A stretch of DNA of 64,000 nucleotides from Carex sylvatica (GCA_964058845.1 CAXKVR010000240.1:1-64000); one strand, 5' to 3'. Counted from the first letter of the stretch, positions 11,192 to 22,930 are shown. Notes: generated by a model not told the origin, from the letters alone. A program made the numbers and translations.

Positions 11192-11335
11192 TATAGGCTC
11201 TAAATAAAGAGTCAACAGCGATTGCCAGATTAAATGGCGATTTGTCTGCCGCATAGAGCCTAAATTTATTTTTGACCAGACGAAGATTGCTTGGATATCT
11301 TCGTTATTCCAATGCCACAATATCTGGTCACATTT
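11192..11335 (+). ncRNA. H/ACA box snoRNA candidate
   Basis: Two hairpins are joined by a short single-stranded hinge. Hairpin 1 is closed by TAGGCTCTA (11194-11202) pairing with TAGAGCCTA (11254-11262), with an inner GCCA/TGGC stem and internal loop. Hairpin 2 is closed by GACCAGA (11274-11280) pairing with TCTGGTC (11323-11329), with an inner stem and a large internal loop that could be a pseudouridylation pocket. ACA follows directly at 11330-11332 with three bases to the 3' end. The total of about 144 nt is normal for the class. The hinge AAATTTATTTTT does not contain a perfect ANANNA H box, which is the main weakness. The rRNA or snRNA target was not worked out. Confidence 0.55.
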
Positions 11336-11496
11336 TCTAATTTTCTAACAAAAAATTTGCATTATATAATTGCGATCATAATTTTATCTTCTGATTTTGC
11401 AAAATTAATTTCTTTTTGACGTTTTCCTATTTTTAACAAAAAAAATTCAACCCACTTAATTGTGTTTTTAATGAATGATCACAAATTCATTAATTT

Positions 11497-11662
11497 GGCA
11501 CTAAGAACGGGTATTTTGTTAATTATAGTAACTATGATACCTTTTGCATTGTGCCTAAAGTTTTGTTCCAGCTAACACGATTGGAAGGTGTGTTCTTTTT
11601 GTTGCGCCTTTCAAATTTATGCTGCAAAATTTTGAAGGTAGCGCACCAAAGCTTCAATAGCA
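11497..11662 (+). ncRNA. Second, weaker H/ACA-like hairpin pair
   Basis: Hairpin 1 is GGCAC (11497-11501) with GTGCC (11551-11555) and an inner GGTAT/ATACC stem. An ACACGA hinge (11575-11580) fits the ANANNA H-box rule. Hairpin 2 is GGTGTG...CGCACC with an inner CCTTTCAAATTT/AAATTTTGAAGG stem. The expected ACA is replaced by ATA (11657-11659). Its position 160 bp after the better candidate gives some support, but it may be a chance fold. Confidence 0.25.
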
Positions 11663-13223
11663 TCAGAAGAAAAATTTAGGGTGGTATGTAATTTACACGT
11701 TCATTATTAATCGTTTAACTCGTGATATGTAAACAATAACTCGTGAAGTAAATAGGTTTCAATCAAGAAAACTCGAATTAAAAGAAATACAAATGAAATG
11801 CTACACTGGGGCTCCAGTTTTACGGGTAGTGCACACAAGGGTAAAACTGACAATTTATTTGTTTATTAATATTAATTTGTGTTTTTAGTTGATTAAAGCA
11901 AGGGGATATTAATAAATTATGTAAGGTAGATGAGGAAATAACTAAATTTAAAGTTTTAATGGGTAAATATCCAATTGATGAAGTTATGATGAGTGTATAT
12001 ATATAAATTTACGCTATACAAATATCTTGAAAAGTTATTATATTTGGAGACAACACCAATATTGGAGACAAAACACCAATATTCTTGAAAGAATGCACTA
12101 ACATGTTATCAGTGTTTCATTACGTGCGGTGTCGTTAGGATGGAAAATTGAAATTAATTTGGATTAAACACAAATCAAAATATAGGGTGATTTGAGGTTG
12201 ATTTAATAATTAATGGGTTGATTGCACCTGTTTTATCTTCGAGAGCTATGTTACAGTTGTACCAGTTGGAAGCACAAATCAGGCAACAAATAAGGTACGA
12301 TCGGCAACAGGAGCTGATAATGCATCATGGAAATTGGCCAATTCAGAGTCATTCCTAGTAAAGGTAAAATCGGCATTTTGGGGAATACATAATGGACGGA
12401 TAATTATCTCAAACCTCCACAAAATCTAAAAGCTCGATGTACTACCAAATGAAACTTTTTACATGGTTGGCTTTTTCAAACAGGATTTTAACAACAAATT
12501 ATCTTTCCAAGAGGATATAACTTGCCTAGTATCAGCATTGCACCTCAATTTTAATGATAGATGGTGTTTTCTCGGTTGTGTCCAGAACAGAGGATAAACT
12601 TTAGATTGAGACTAAAAGATGAGGGTTTGATCATGTGACTCATGATGAAGAACAGAGATCGCAAACTAGCGGAAGTATTGACTATCACGATGTTTATCTT
12701 ATGTGGAGAAAGGTGAGCGCTGTTATTTATAGAAAAATATTGAAGCATTTGGATAATCTGGTGGAAGTTCTATTGTAATGGAGGCTTATACTGTTATACA
12801 CTAATTAGCTAAATGCCAGTTATCAGTTATTTACTGTTTTAATATTTTTATTTTAAGTTACCAGGTTTTATCTTTCAAAGTTTTGGCTTTTCTTTTTTTC
12901 TCCTTTTTAGTAGGAGGTGATAAGTCACCTTAATATTTCTTCGTGCACTTTTATGTAACAGGTTTTATTTCAAAACCTGAAAACTTGTACCATTTCTTCA
13001 ATGAAATAAAAGCAAACCAGGACAGACCTTCCCTTTTTTTTTTTTTCAAACTTTCAAGCCGGTAGGCTTTCCATTAACACAGAAATGTTTGAAGTTACAA
13101 TCTCGTATAGCCCCTAGAAAAAATATTTTAAGCATACCCTATCAACCAAAAAAAACAGAAAATACACACGCTAGAGATTAAACATAGGATATGAATAATC
13201 TGCCACGCCAATTCTACTTGTAT

Positions 13224-13812
13224 CTATCTGTGTGCATTTGTATTGACCTTCTTGTAGCAGGCACCACACCTCACAGATTTTGCTCTCCAATCCGCGTCTA
13301 TAGGAGGATCCAAAGATGTGCATAAGCTGACTAGAGTTTGATTGTCAGATATGAAAGTACATGAGAGGGATGCCCAAGCTTTGAACGAACAAGATGGCAT
13401 CTCGCATTGCAACTGCTTCAGATGCACCAAGCCGAGTTAGCATCTCCAAATCTTTCAAATGAAGGAACTTTTCCTTGATAAACTTTCTCATTTCGGTATC
13501 TCCAAATGCACCAAGCCGAGTTAGTATTACAGTCCATTCACCATCAGATAGTTGAGAAGTTAAAGAGGTAAAAATCATACCAAGGTTTGACGGTAGGTTC
13601 TCTGTTCGGAGAGCCATAGGCCCCATTAGCCAACATGTCCAGCAAAAAGAACACAAGAATAACATTACTATATCAGGAAAATAGCCTGAATGGTGAAACT
13701 GATTATTTGTAATTAAAGTTTCATCAATGAAACGGGACCTTACAGCCTTTTTTCTAAAAAAATTGAGACAGCTTTTCTGAGAAGAGGAACGAAGCCTAAA
13801 AAAAATACTCAT
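13224..13812 (-). pseudogene. RNase H-like (RVT_3 type) retroelement-derived pseudogene
   Basis: On the minus strand the frame from 13812 ends with SEAVAMRDAILFVQSLGI and a stop at 13345. A neighbouring frame continues with SDNQTLVSLCTSLDPPIDAD. Together they match the plant RNase H-like domain (E-A-x-A-x-R-x-A-L...SDN-x-x-L-V) found in non-LTR retrotransposon relics, broken by a frameshift of one or two bases near 13350. Within it a segment containing TGCACCAAGCCGAGTTAG is duplicated (about 13419 and 13508). The upstream half has no recognisable domain. Confidence 0.5.
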
Positions 13813-13848
13813 CCAATTTAACTCATATGATAAAAATTCAAATTCACT

Positions 13849-14004
13849 GAATCCTCTCTATTAATGTACCGTTTGAGTTAATTTTTGGACCATACGATCA
13901 AAACTCAGGCCAATCCAGCCCATATCTATAACACATTAACGGATCTAAATTGGACGGTCCATATCTTAATTAAAAATTTGAGTTAACTCAGAGGATACGA
14001 ATTC
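13849..14004. mobile_element. Degenerate MITE related to 298-515
   Basis: The right end AACTCAGAGGATACGAATTC is the complement of the terminal repeat at 298-515. The left end GAATCCTCTCTATTAATG is a diverged copy. The flanks AAATTCACT (13840-13848) and AAACTCACC (14005-14013) resemble a decayed 9-bp target-site duplication. Confidence 0.55.
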
Positions 14005-14101
14005 AAACTCACCAGCATCTGCATCTGCCATCAGTCTCCCTTCCTCTTTAGTTTTTTTTTTTTCAGAGCAAAATAAACATCATCCGTGAGTGTCAATCAC
14101 A

Positions 14102-14411
14102 GTGACAAATGAATTATTCGGATTTAGTTCGGTGAGGTTAAAAGTTTGTGATTCAGTAATAATTCGGGAATGATTCGGAATTATCCAGACTAGAGATCTC
14201 AGTTCTGCAAAAGAGGAAAACAAAAAAAACAAAATATTATGGGAAAAATTTGCGAATAATTCGTAAAATTCTAAAAAAATCGTAAAATTCGGGAATTATT
14301 TGGGTTTGATTCGGTCAATGTCCGGTCAACCGAATAATTCGGCGTTCGGTTCGGCATCACAAAAAAAACCGAATTATTTGTTAATAATTCGCGAATCTTG
14401 TGTGACTATGA
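14102..14411. mobile_element. Possible small inverted-repeat transposon with 11-bp direct repeats
   Basis: The sequence is bracketed by perfect direct repeats TGTCAATCACA (14091-14101 and 14412-14422). Inside are many copies of AATAATTCG/CGAATTATT, and the ends share GTGACA/GTCACA. The family is uncertain; an 11-bp duplication would be at the upper limit for Mutator-like elements. Confidence 0.5.
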
Positions 14412-14422
14412 TGTCAATCACA

Positions 14423-15395
14423 TTACTCGCATTTGTTAATTCTACATCTATGCAAGCACTAACTATATACAAATTCGACACAAACCGAAATATTGATGAT
14501 ATGAGACGAATTTAGTGGTTATGTAAACAAAAATGTTATATGTTTATCCCTGCTATTTTTAAAGTACCATCCAAATGTTGTACAAAAACATAATTTATAA
14601 AAAAAAAAATGATGGATTGAGTAATTTCCTTCACATTAACTTCCAATAAGTCAACTGCAATCAACTCCACCTCGAGCACAGGAACTCAGGAAGTTTTCAA
14701 GATAACTGATTAGCATCCCCAATAAGTCAACTTATGATAACAATAATACCAGTATCATGTGATAGTTCATACGAACCATACAATTTGATAAAAATTAGCA
14801 ACAAAACTGGTTAGGCAAAGAAATTAAATATAAATCATATATATATTTTTCCTCTTTTGATTCTCAATTTGAGTTTTGACTCTGTATTTTGCGTCAGCAT
14901 TTCTTCCTTAAAAGGGATGCAAGAAACCAGTACATGCTGCTCATTTTTGTTACAGATTTTGAGTTTTTTAAATTGGAGCAGGTCAAAAGAGGTTTACAGA
15001 ATCTGAGTAAAATATAACTTCTATAGAGCCTTCCCAGATGACAGGACAATAAATGAAGATTGCAATATTAATATTGAGATCAGATAACAGTAGCCAGTGA
15101 TGTTTATATGGCATAGAGTTCACAATATAATAATAAGAAAATAACATTACTGCTAAAAGTACAATGAAAACTTCGTCATACATATTCTGCTGATAAAAAA
15201 TCATGACAACAATAATATGGAATAAAAACATCTAATTTAAATTGTTTGGCATTACAAAACTGGCAATCAACATAATTCAATATATTTAATTTAAATTGAC
15301 CATAAATTATTCCTCTCTATACATGAGAACTTGAAACAGAACGTCCAAAATTGTAAATCGTTACAAGAAATGCCAACAAGCTATTCTGAAAAAGA
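14423..15395. other. Intergenic, 3' side of the ABCI6 gene
   Basis: AT-rich; no gene or clear repeat. The last about 100 bp will be the 3' UTR of the minus-strand ABCI6 gene. I see no canonical AATAAA close to the stop. Confidence 0.4.
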
Positions 15396-18300
15396 CTATA
15401 CAGTCGAGATGGCTTTATATCCCTCCTCATCAAGCTGCTTTGCTAGAGAGCTATCACCAGTCCTGACAATTTTACCCCCCTCCTGTGTTGCCAAAAGGAC
15501 ACAATCATTAATAGCTGCTTATCAAATAGGTCAATTTCCCTCGTGGTAACTAAGATAAATTTTTGATCTCACAAATTCCCACTCAATTTTAAGATTGAAT
15601 CACATAAGCCAATTAACTTCAATTTTGGTCTGAATCAAACCAACAGTCTCCTTTACCTTCAAAACAAACAACATGACCACTCCACTCTGTTTCCCCCTCC
15701 CAAATTCTCATTACCTAACATCTTTCCCCCTCCATTTCAAATCATTTGCACTACTGTATTATTGACTGAACAACAAGAAAAAGGGTATTGAATGGATTTT
15801 ATAGCAGATAGAAATGAAAATGATAGTTTATTATGTTTGCTATTGGGTATAAGAGAGATAGTGGGCCTTCCTTGGACAAAATAACAGAAACTTCAATGCT
15901 TCACAAGGGATGAGTTAAGGTTGATTGACTAATTATTGGAATGAGTGCAGTTACGACCTTTGAGGAAATTTACCCTATTATTTATATGTACAATGCATGA
16001 TTTAAATAATCTAATTGAAAAGACTTACCATTATATGCACAAAACTAGGCTGGATTATTTCCAGGAGGCGCTGATAGTGTGTGATCATTAGAATAGAATT
16101 GTTAGGTTTTAATAGGCCATTAACTGCACTGGCCACGTCTTGAAGTGCATCCACATCTAAGCCCGAATCGACTTCATCTAAAATAGCCAAATCAGCCTCA
16201 AGAACCTAAATTTTAAGTAGAGAGAAGAAAGAAAACATGAAACATCAAATGGTAATCTCATTCGAAAGCAAAAAAGGCCTGGTTAGTGTCTCAAAATCTT
16301 ATTACGTAAAATCAAAGGCATGCTGCTCACATTGTGTATGACCATCATAGGTCCAAAGGAACATCAACAAAAGCACATTGCGTCAGACAGATGTATTTTA
16401 AATAAGGTGATCTGTCTTTGTGGTAATAAATACTTTTAGGATAAGAAGCTAGCCTGCCAGTTACATCAACAACAAGTGGCTAGATCTCCAAATTCAAAAT
16501 GTAAAGAATTCCTTACAGCTAGTTGTAAAATTTCATTGCGTTTCTTCTCGCCTCCGCTGAAACCTTCATTAACATTTCTATCCAGGAAAGTCGGTTCCAT
16601 TTTCAGGGCAGCAAGCTTTGGACCCAAGTAACCATAGAACTGGCAGGGAATTAAAAGGAAAAAGAAGGTAATTAATTTTCATGAGGGTTCAACCCAACGC
16701 AAAAAAGCCTATGGGCTTGGCAATTGTTGAAGCAATTGCAAATAAGGAAAGTATTATTGGGTTACTTGTTTAAAATTAATGATAATTATAAAAATAAATA
16801 AAAAAAGACAATATCAGCCTACAAACTCTATAACAACTCAATAATAATACTACAACAAAAAAAGGTTTGAAACAGGACCATATAATTTTAGTTTTATCTT
16901 TTCAAACTTTTATCTTAATCAACAGGCATTTTTGCAGAGCAGAGTAGTCCCTTGGACAGACCCTAATTCTTCATTACTATATTGTAATTTTTCAAAAAGA
17001 AAAAAAAAATACAAGTGCAAGAAAACACTTAATGTACCTCAAGAGGTTCTATGGGTTTCAATCCGTTTTTCTCTCGACGAGCATTGAGTGCCATAAGCAT
17101 GAACTCAAAATTGCTCACACCAGGTATTTCAATGGGTGATTGAAAGCTCATGAAAAGACCAGCGTGTGATCTTTCCTCAGGCTCCTTTTCTAATAAATTC
17201 TCTCCTTTGAATATGACGCTGCCGTCTGTTACTTCATAATCAGGATGTCCAACAAGAACCTGAAACAAAAAAATGGTAATCAAAGCTCAGAAATTTGCCG
17301 GAGAGCTCAGGAGCTAGTGACACATATTCACAGCACCAATTTTTTAATAAAATTAATAGTAATGTCCTTAAATTTCAGCTTGTACATACTTCACTAGGAA
17401 CAAAATCCCTTCCTGAGACAAAGGGGACTTGCTCTAACCCGGTTGGCATAGGTCGGTATAAGAAGGTACATACCAGTATCAAGGTTTTTAACTATGACCA
17501 AACAAAAAGCATTGAATGTTTTGCTTATGAATTTCCACTTTATCAAGGGCTTTTATATGATTTTTTATTTTATTTTACCAACATACAGAACTAAGAATGT
17601 TTTGTTAACCAATAACCCCTGCAAAAGGCTCACCTAATTCTCGTTAAATTCAAATTACATAATCTCAATGTGAAGATGGAGTTACATTACATTAGATACA
17701 CTATCTGGAAATTTGTTCGAATACACTTACACTGTTACACAGATACTAAACCATCAAATCGAGGACTAATATTTTGGACTCAAGGATTTTCAAGAGCATT
17801 AACAGTAAAAGCATGAGTTTAGAAAATCAGTCACCTTAGAAAATGTGCTTTTCCCTGATCCATTCTTCCCCATAATTGCATGAACCTGTTACAAAATCAT
17901 GAAATTCACAAAAATGAAAAGAAGAAGCAGGGCTACTAAGTTCTCTAACAGTACAACTGAAAAAGGTTAATAATCTGCAGACCTTACACTTGCCTTCCTA
18001 TTCAAATTACTCAATTCAAACAAAAACAATCAAGTTCGAACGCCTCTCAGTCTATATACTAGCTATTCTCTCTGTAACTTCCAATAGATTTCCCTAATAA
18101 TTCCATTAGAACCTAAGATTTCATGCTGACGTATGAAATCAGTGCAAAACACCAGAGAAGAAGAATATACCTCGCCTTCATGGATAGTGATATCGACTCC
18201 ATGGAGAAGCTCCTTCCCGTTCTCCTTCACGACCGCCTTGAGGCCCCTTACTTCCAGCAAAACCTTAGGCGTCCCCGCTGCGATACCACCTGAGGAGCCG

Positions 18301-18425
18301 GAATCGATGGTGACCGTCGCTCTCGGGATGGTGCGCAATCGGGTTTGGATCGAAACCCGGTTAGCGGGGCGGATTGGTGGAGACGGCGAGACAGTGAAGG
18401 ATGAAGAGAAGGAAGCGACCGCCAT
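15396..18425 (-). CDS. ABCI6: Plastid Fe-S cluster assembly ATPase SufC (ABC transporter I family member 6)
   Basis: Six exons on the minus strand: 18171-18425, 17835-17885, 17038-17259, 16517-16639, 16029-16205 and 15396-15482. All introns are GT..AG and phase 0, giving 304 residues. Exon 1 holds a Ser/Arg-rich plastid transit peptide ([10 protein letters not shown]) and the first ABC strand ([10 protein letters not shown]). Walker A is GKNGSGKST (residues 91-99), the Q-loop is SFQSP (Q142), the signature FSGGEKKR (203-210), Walker B LAILDE (223-228), the D-loop SGLD and the switch histidine in MITH (H260). The protein ends [14 protein letters not shown]. SufC is the soluble ATPase of the SufBC2D scaffold that builds Fe-S clusters in the plastid stroma; it is not a transporter despite the family name. 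All catalytic residues are intact, so the gene should be functional. It is slightly shorter than is usual for plant homologues. Confidence 0.95.
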
Positions 18426-18595
18426 GAGAACACTTTCTCTGACCGACGCTCGTGTTTGTTGAAAGGAGATATTACGAACCCAGTCTTCTAATTGGGCTCA
18501 AATACCCGAAATAACTACTGGGTTATATTGGGCCTTTGCATAACGTGTCTAAGGTCCAATAAGATGCTAATGGGCTTTTCTTTTGCAAGATAACG
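18426..18595 (-). promoter_or_regulatory. ABCI6 promoter with TGGGCY site II motifs
   Basis: Upstream of the ATG at 18425 the sequence carries TTGGGCT (18492), TTGGGCC (18529) and ATGGGCT (18571). These are site II-type motifs, usual in promoters of plant nuclear genes for organelle and housekeeping functions. There is no clear TATA box close to the expected start, which also fits that class. Confidence 0.55.
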
Positions 18596-19261
18596 TTAAT
18601 TAAAGAGATCAAATAAAGACACCACAAGAGGAATCCGTGAAGTCTGGGTGGGTCCCGTTGCATAAATTGGCGTGATATGTTCGAATAATATTCTTTTTCT
18701 TGACCAGTCTGACCATGTGGCTTGAATTTCCAACCAGTCCCCCACTTTACTATGCTTTATATATATATATATATATAGGCAAATTATAGTCTTGGTAGTG
18801 GAGACCACAATGGGCGGGAAGATAACTTGCTTCATTTCCACTTTACTTGCGTGGATCTCAACAACAGGTACCGAAAAGTACCGAAAAGTAATTATTTTTA
18901 TTTACTCTGTTCGGCTCCTTTTCAGAAACAAATACAATATCTACTCGCTGTTAATTTCATACAACATTTATTTTTCCATAACTCGCTTTAATTTACTTAA
19001 CAAGTTAAAACACACAAGTTGATTAGAAGAGGAGACATTAGAGACAGCCTATAATATTAATTATTTACACAGAGATATTAAAAACGAGAAAAACAAAAAT
19101 ATCAGCGCTGAAGCCGGGAGAATTTAAGGCACGCCCCTCTAAAGGAGTCGCGCGTGACACCACACCATACAAAGCTAACCATTAACTAGCTAAATAGTAA
19201 GCATTGTATCATTAAACAATCCGTACAATCTCCCGCCATTTCCAAAGCGTCAAAGGGCATT
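18596..19261. other. Intergenic between ABCI6 and the AP2/ERF gene
   Basis: It contains a (TA)n run at about 18758-18777 and the 3' UTR of the minus-strand AP2/ERF gene next to 19261. ACCGAAAAGT is tandemly repeated at about 18871-18890. No gene. Confidence 0.5.
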
Positions 19262-20035
19262 TCAGTCATTCACTCCCATTGATGAGAACACGTCTGCATC
19301 AACGTCGCCAAGCTCCATCTTCAGATCCAACGGTGCGCAGTTGAGATCCGTCAGATCCAAAGGTGAGAAAAAGTCCACACTGAGACCAAAAGCATCCACA
19401 TCACCAAAACCGCACCCAAAGCCGAACTCCGAGAGCATCTCTTCCTCTTTGTAACTGAGAACAGAAACTGGAGAGTCAAAACGATAAGGCGGATCAGGTT
19501 TTGAAACAGGTCTTGGTTTCAGTTCGGGTGGGTTACGGGTCGAAAAATTTGTAATGGCTTTTGAACCCTTTAGAGCAAGAGCAGCTTTGTCATACTCAGC
19601 TGCAGCTTGTTCAGCTGTGTCGAATGTACCGAGCCAGACCCGCTTTCTCCTTAACGGGTCTCGGATCTCAGCAGCCCACCGGCCCCACGGGCGTCTTCTC
19701 ACCCCACGAAACCTATTCCTTGAACCCGAATTGAGCTCTCTTATTGATGCCTTCCTTACTGGCTTGTGCCTTACCAGAGCGGGTACAGGTGTAGGTGCAG
19801 GAATCTTGATACTGATCTCATGCACATGGTGCCTAGCATGACGGTGATCAAAGGAGCCTTCTTCATCGCATGACGAAGAGTCGGTTGCATCAGGATCAGC
19901 AAAGCGGATGCGCACTGTTTTAGCCAATCTTGTGGTGTCAGCAAGGGATCTGCAAGTGCTTATCACGTGTTCTGAGAACTTCACCTTCGAAGCCCCTTGG
20001 CACTGGCTCTGATGTCTGATTTCAAGTGATTTCAT
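19262..20035 (-). CDS. AP2/ERF transcription factor, group VI (cytokinin response factor type)
   Basis: An intronless 257-residue protein. Residues about 34-60 ([20 protein letters not shown]) form the CRF domain that marks ERF group VI and serves in protein-protein contacts. The AP2/ERF DNA-binding domain lies at about 106-165: [20 protein letters not shown], then the [16 protein letters not shown] segment, with the Ala and Asp of the ERF type. After it come SPVSVLSY, matching the putative MAP-kinase site motif of this group, and an acidic C-terminus likely to activate transcription. Members bind GCC-box-like DNA in the nucleus and act downstream of cytokinin and in stress responses. The start is supported by the group VI N-terminal segment following directly. 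It is complete, with no sign of damage. Confidence 0.92.
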   Translation of the reverse strand: MKSLEIRHQSQCQGASKVKFSEHVISTCRSLADTTRLAKTVRIRFADPDATDSSSCDEEGSFDHRHARHHVHEISIKIPAPTPVPALVRHKPVRKASIRELNSGSRNRFRGVRRRPWGRWAAEIRDPLRRKRVWLGTFDTAEQAAAEYDKAALALKGSKAITNFSTRNPPELKPRPVSKPDPPYRFDSPVSVLSYKEEEMLSEFGFGCGFGDVDAFGLSVDFFSPLDLTDLNCAPLDLKMELGDVDADVFSSMGVND

Positions 20036-20060
20036 CGCACCAGAGCTTACAGAATTATTG

Positions 20061-20084
20061 CTACAAGATAAACCGAGGTTTCAT
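20061..20084 (-). promoter_or_regulatory. Seven-codon upstream open reading frame
   Basis: ATG at 20084 followed by six codons and TAG (MKPRFIL), 25 bp upstream of the AP2/ERF start. If the transcript begins upstream (the leader looks pyrimidine-rich from about 20160 to 20250), this short frame would reduce translation of the main frame. A longer ATG frame ending at the same stop starts at 20291. Confidence 0.35.
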
Positions 20085-20299
20085 GCGAAATTTTGGAAAA
20101 ATCGGCGTTACATCCCTTGATACTTCTATTTTTGGCGGGTTAGAGTTTAGGCTTGGCCAAGGTGTTGGATCAATGGCGGGAAAAAAAAGGAGGGAAGAAG
20201 GAGAGAGAACAGGTGAGCAATTGAAAAAGATACAGAGAGGAAAGTAGAGATAGCAGACGAGATAGTGGGAATTTTTAAGACGAGATCGCACTTTGTTGA

Positions 20300-22150
20300 T
20301 CTTATCCTGTGTGAATTTACATCAATGCCCCCGGATTGCTCCGTCCAGCTGGCGGTCAAGCTGACGTGGTTCTCAGTACTGGGTTGGTTAAAGGACGAAA
20401 TTACCCTTGTTGTAGATTCGTGATGGACACTCAACGGCTCTGATTTGCTGTGATCTCTGTATTATTTGAGATAGCCGTCAGAACAGTAAGGACTGTTTTT
20501 TGTCAACCATGTAACTAACTATAGATGTGGACGTCAGCAGAGTTGGCTAAGCTATGGGTAGGATGGTAAATTCGTATCCTAAGGCCGCCTCGGATGGGCC
20601 CAGAGTGACCGGGGTATGCGCCATGGTAGCAGGGTTCGGTCAGATGGGCCCCACAGTCAGCCTTATGAGATTCGGCGTGGCCCGTTAGTCTTCCTGCAGA
20701 CTTTGACCACGTGGCAGATCAAGTTTCTCATGAAAAAATTCAGATTTTGAGTTAATGAACAAGTCGCACCGTGTGAGCTATCACTGACATAATGATTTTT
20801 CACGGGAATATTAATAGGATTTGCCTAAGATATCTATTGAAACTTGAAAGAATGCTGGCGCAGATTGCCTGGGGCCCATCTATATTCCATGTGTATATGG
20901 CTGAGCAAAAATTTGTCAATCGTGACTTAAAAATGTCATAATAAAGATATGGCATAATTATAATATGTAATTTAGGAAATTGGATGGATCATGTGTATAT
21001 GTATTTCATCCTTCCATCCAAGTGGTTTAAATAAAGCAGTTCAAGTTGTGTGTTGTAATTGTGATTTGTGACTATGAAAACATATACGGATTCTTTACTA
21101 TAATAAATATATAAAAAAATCTTCATGAATTTGGGAATCTTGAATAGTGATCCTTTATATGCAAGTACACTTGCATGTGCTTGTATTAAAAAAAATTGGA
21201 TTAACTTTTCAAGTTTTAACCAATAGTTACAATTTTGCTACTTAAAGTTAAAAAATTTATATTATTCCGTCAAAATCTAACCACAATCATTCCCCATTAA
21301 GAATCAACCATTCGGCAACTTTGTGACTAGAGATTTTAACTACCATCTCTCGCAAGTCACATCACATCGGATTATGACATTATGTACTTATATCCAATTA
21401 TATGATATCCAGTCGACCAGTCCAAATGTTTTGATTTTTCTCATGATTTGCGATATTTTCCTCAAAAATTGATTCAAGCCTCAAGGTTAATACCGTCATT
21501 TAACCCAAAAGAAGTGACCAGGACCACCTCAGCACACCGCCACGGAGGCAAGCTCGGTGGCGGGAAGAAAAAGCAACGGCATCAGATAATGCCACGTGTG
21601 TGATTATTTGGGGATTTGGTGAGACTAAACCAAACTCAATAATAAGAAAATAACGAAAGGCGATGGCGAGAGGAGAGTGTTTGTAATTCCCACGCTTTAC
21701 TTCTCCACTGAGTGAGCACGTGTAGGGATTTGGACAATCTCGACCGTTCATCCAAGGATTGGACGACAAATGGGGAAACCTTGTCTATATTTTTTTATAC
21801 TTGAATTGGAAAAAAAAAGGTACAAGTTAGAATTCATAAATTGAGCCATCAAAGGTTGTTTCTTCTATGAATTTAGAAGAGAATAAAATATAAAATATTT
21901 AATAGTTAATACCACTCACGCGACTGATCAAGTGGACCAGGGACCACTGCTATTAATCACTGGTAAAAGATAGTGAGATTATAAATTAGTATTAAATTCT
22001 CAAACTAATTCTGTTCACAGGAGACTCGTGCAATTAGTACCATATATTAATAACGGTTTAATTAATTATAAGTGATTATTAAAAGATTCTTAATTCTTAT
22101 TCAATTTAATTCAACCAAACTTCAATTTATTTTTAAAGCTTGGCTTTTTT
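20300..22150. other. Intergenic, upstream of the AP2/ERF gene
   Basis: 20540-20700 is a GC-rich island of unknown role. A W-box-like TTTGACC is fused to a G-box CACGTG (20708-20713), which may be a distal regulatory site of the AP2/ERF gene. 21500-21770 is again GC-richer, with CACGTGTG (about 21592); its minus-strand frame of 89 codons has no recognised domain and is not called. Confidence 0.4.
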
Positions 22151-22153
22151 TAT

Positions 22154-22313
22154 GAAAATAAATCTGTTGTTAATCCAAAGGAATAACAGGAACCTGTTAT
22201 TCCGATATATAAAAAACTTTTTCTTAAGAGACGCACATGAAAAAAAATTGAATGGTTGAGATCAGAATAACAGGTTTCTATTATTCCTTTTGAATAACAC
22301 CAGATTTATTTTC
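22154..22313. mobile_element. Foldback MITE, about 160 bp
   Basis: The left arm GAAAATAAATCTGTTGTTAA...GGAATAACAGGAACCTGTTA is repeated inverted on the right (AATAACAGGTTTCTATTATT...AACACCAGATTTATTTTC) with about 90 percent match. Each arm contains its own AACAGG/CCTGTT palindrome. No clear target-site duplication. Confidence 0.65.
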
Positions 22314-22608
22314 TCTTTAATTTGATGCCCCAGTTTTAAAACTCATCCAATTAACTGCTATGATTTGAAATGTGATTTTTTTTTAGACCAATGATTGTTT
22401 CCTTTCATGATCACTAGTGTCAAATTTATTTTACTTTAAGGTGCTATATTTCAAACTGGAAATAGACTGAATCATTGAATCATTGGAAGAGCACTACTTT
22501 GAAGGTATTTAGATTTGCTTTATATAGAACCTGAAACTGATACTGTGTACTTATTTGAATTCAACAAAAACAGTGTTTTATAAACAAATAAATAAAACCG
22601 ATACTTTA

Positions 22609-22930
22609 GGGCATCTACATCCCAGCAGCTCAACTGAGTTTCTAAATAACTGTTAACCACTTTTTAAAAATTATGGTCTCTAAAGTTTCTAACTCTCACA
22701 TCTCTGAAATTAATTTTAGGGTTTCTATTAAGTCACGTTAGCAACAAATTAAAAATAAAAAATAATTTCAGTCAATCATTTAGTCAGTATGGAATTTATA
22801 AACAGTTTCTTAATAAGAAACTTTACTGCATAGTTTTTAAATAAGAAACTCTCTCACATTTCTAAAATTAAATTAAAAACTACCAAATCAAATTAGAAGC
22901 TCTAATAGTTTCAAAGATGTAGATGCGGGC
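22609..22930. mobile_element. MITE with GGGCATCTACATC-type ends
   Basis: The ends are inverted repeats (GGGCATCTACATC on the left; CCGCATCTACATC read inward on the right). Inside are inverted words such as GTTTCTAACTC and AATAAGAAACT. A PIF/Harbinger- or hAT-type MITE is possible; the target-site duplication is not clear. Confidence 0.5.

Larger units (their letters stand above)
10845..13020 (+). ncRNA. Possible non-coding transcription unit hosting snoRNAs
   Basis: The promoter at 10683-10835 is followed by a short GC-rich first exon and a splice donor at 10885/10886. At 13000-13015 there is a 3'-end-like AATGAAATAAAAGC. No long open frame spans the unit. One stretch (about 12243-12428) is open for about 60 codons but matches nothing I know. 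A well-formed H/ACA hairpin pair lies at 11192-11335 and a weaker one at 11497-11662. Plant snoRNAs are usually processed from polycistronic or intronic transcripts, so a snoRNA host gene is the simplest reading. Exon limits beyond the first donor are not determined. Confidence 0.35.

Noticed and set aside
18133..18462. Plus-strand open frame across ABCI6 exon 1
   Set aside because: It is the antisense shadow of the transit peptide exon; the minus-strand reading is clearly the gene.
21500..21769. 89-codon minus-strand frame in a GC-richer island
   Set aside because: No recognisable motif or splice context. More likely upstream regulatory DNA.
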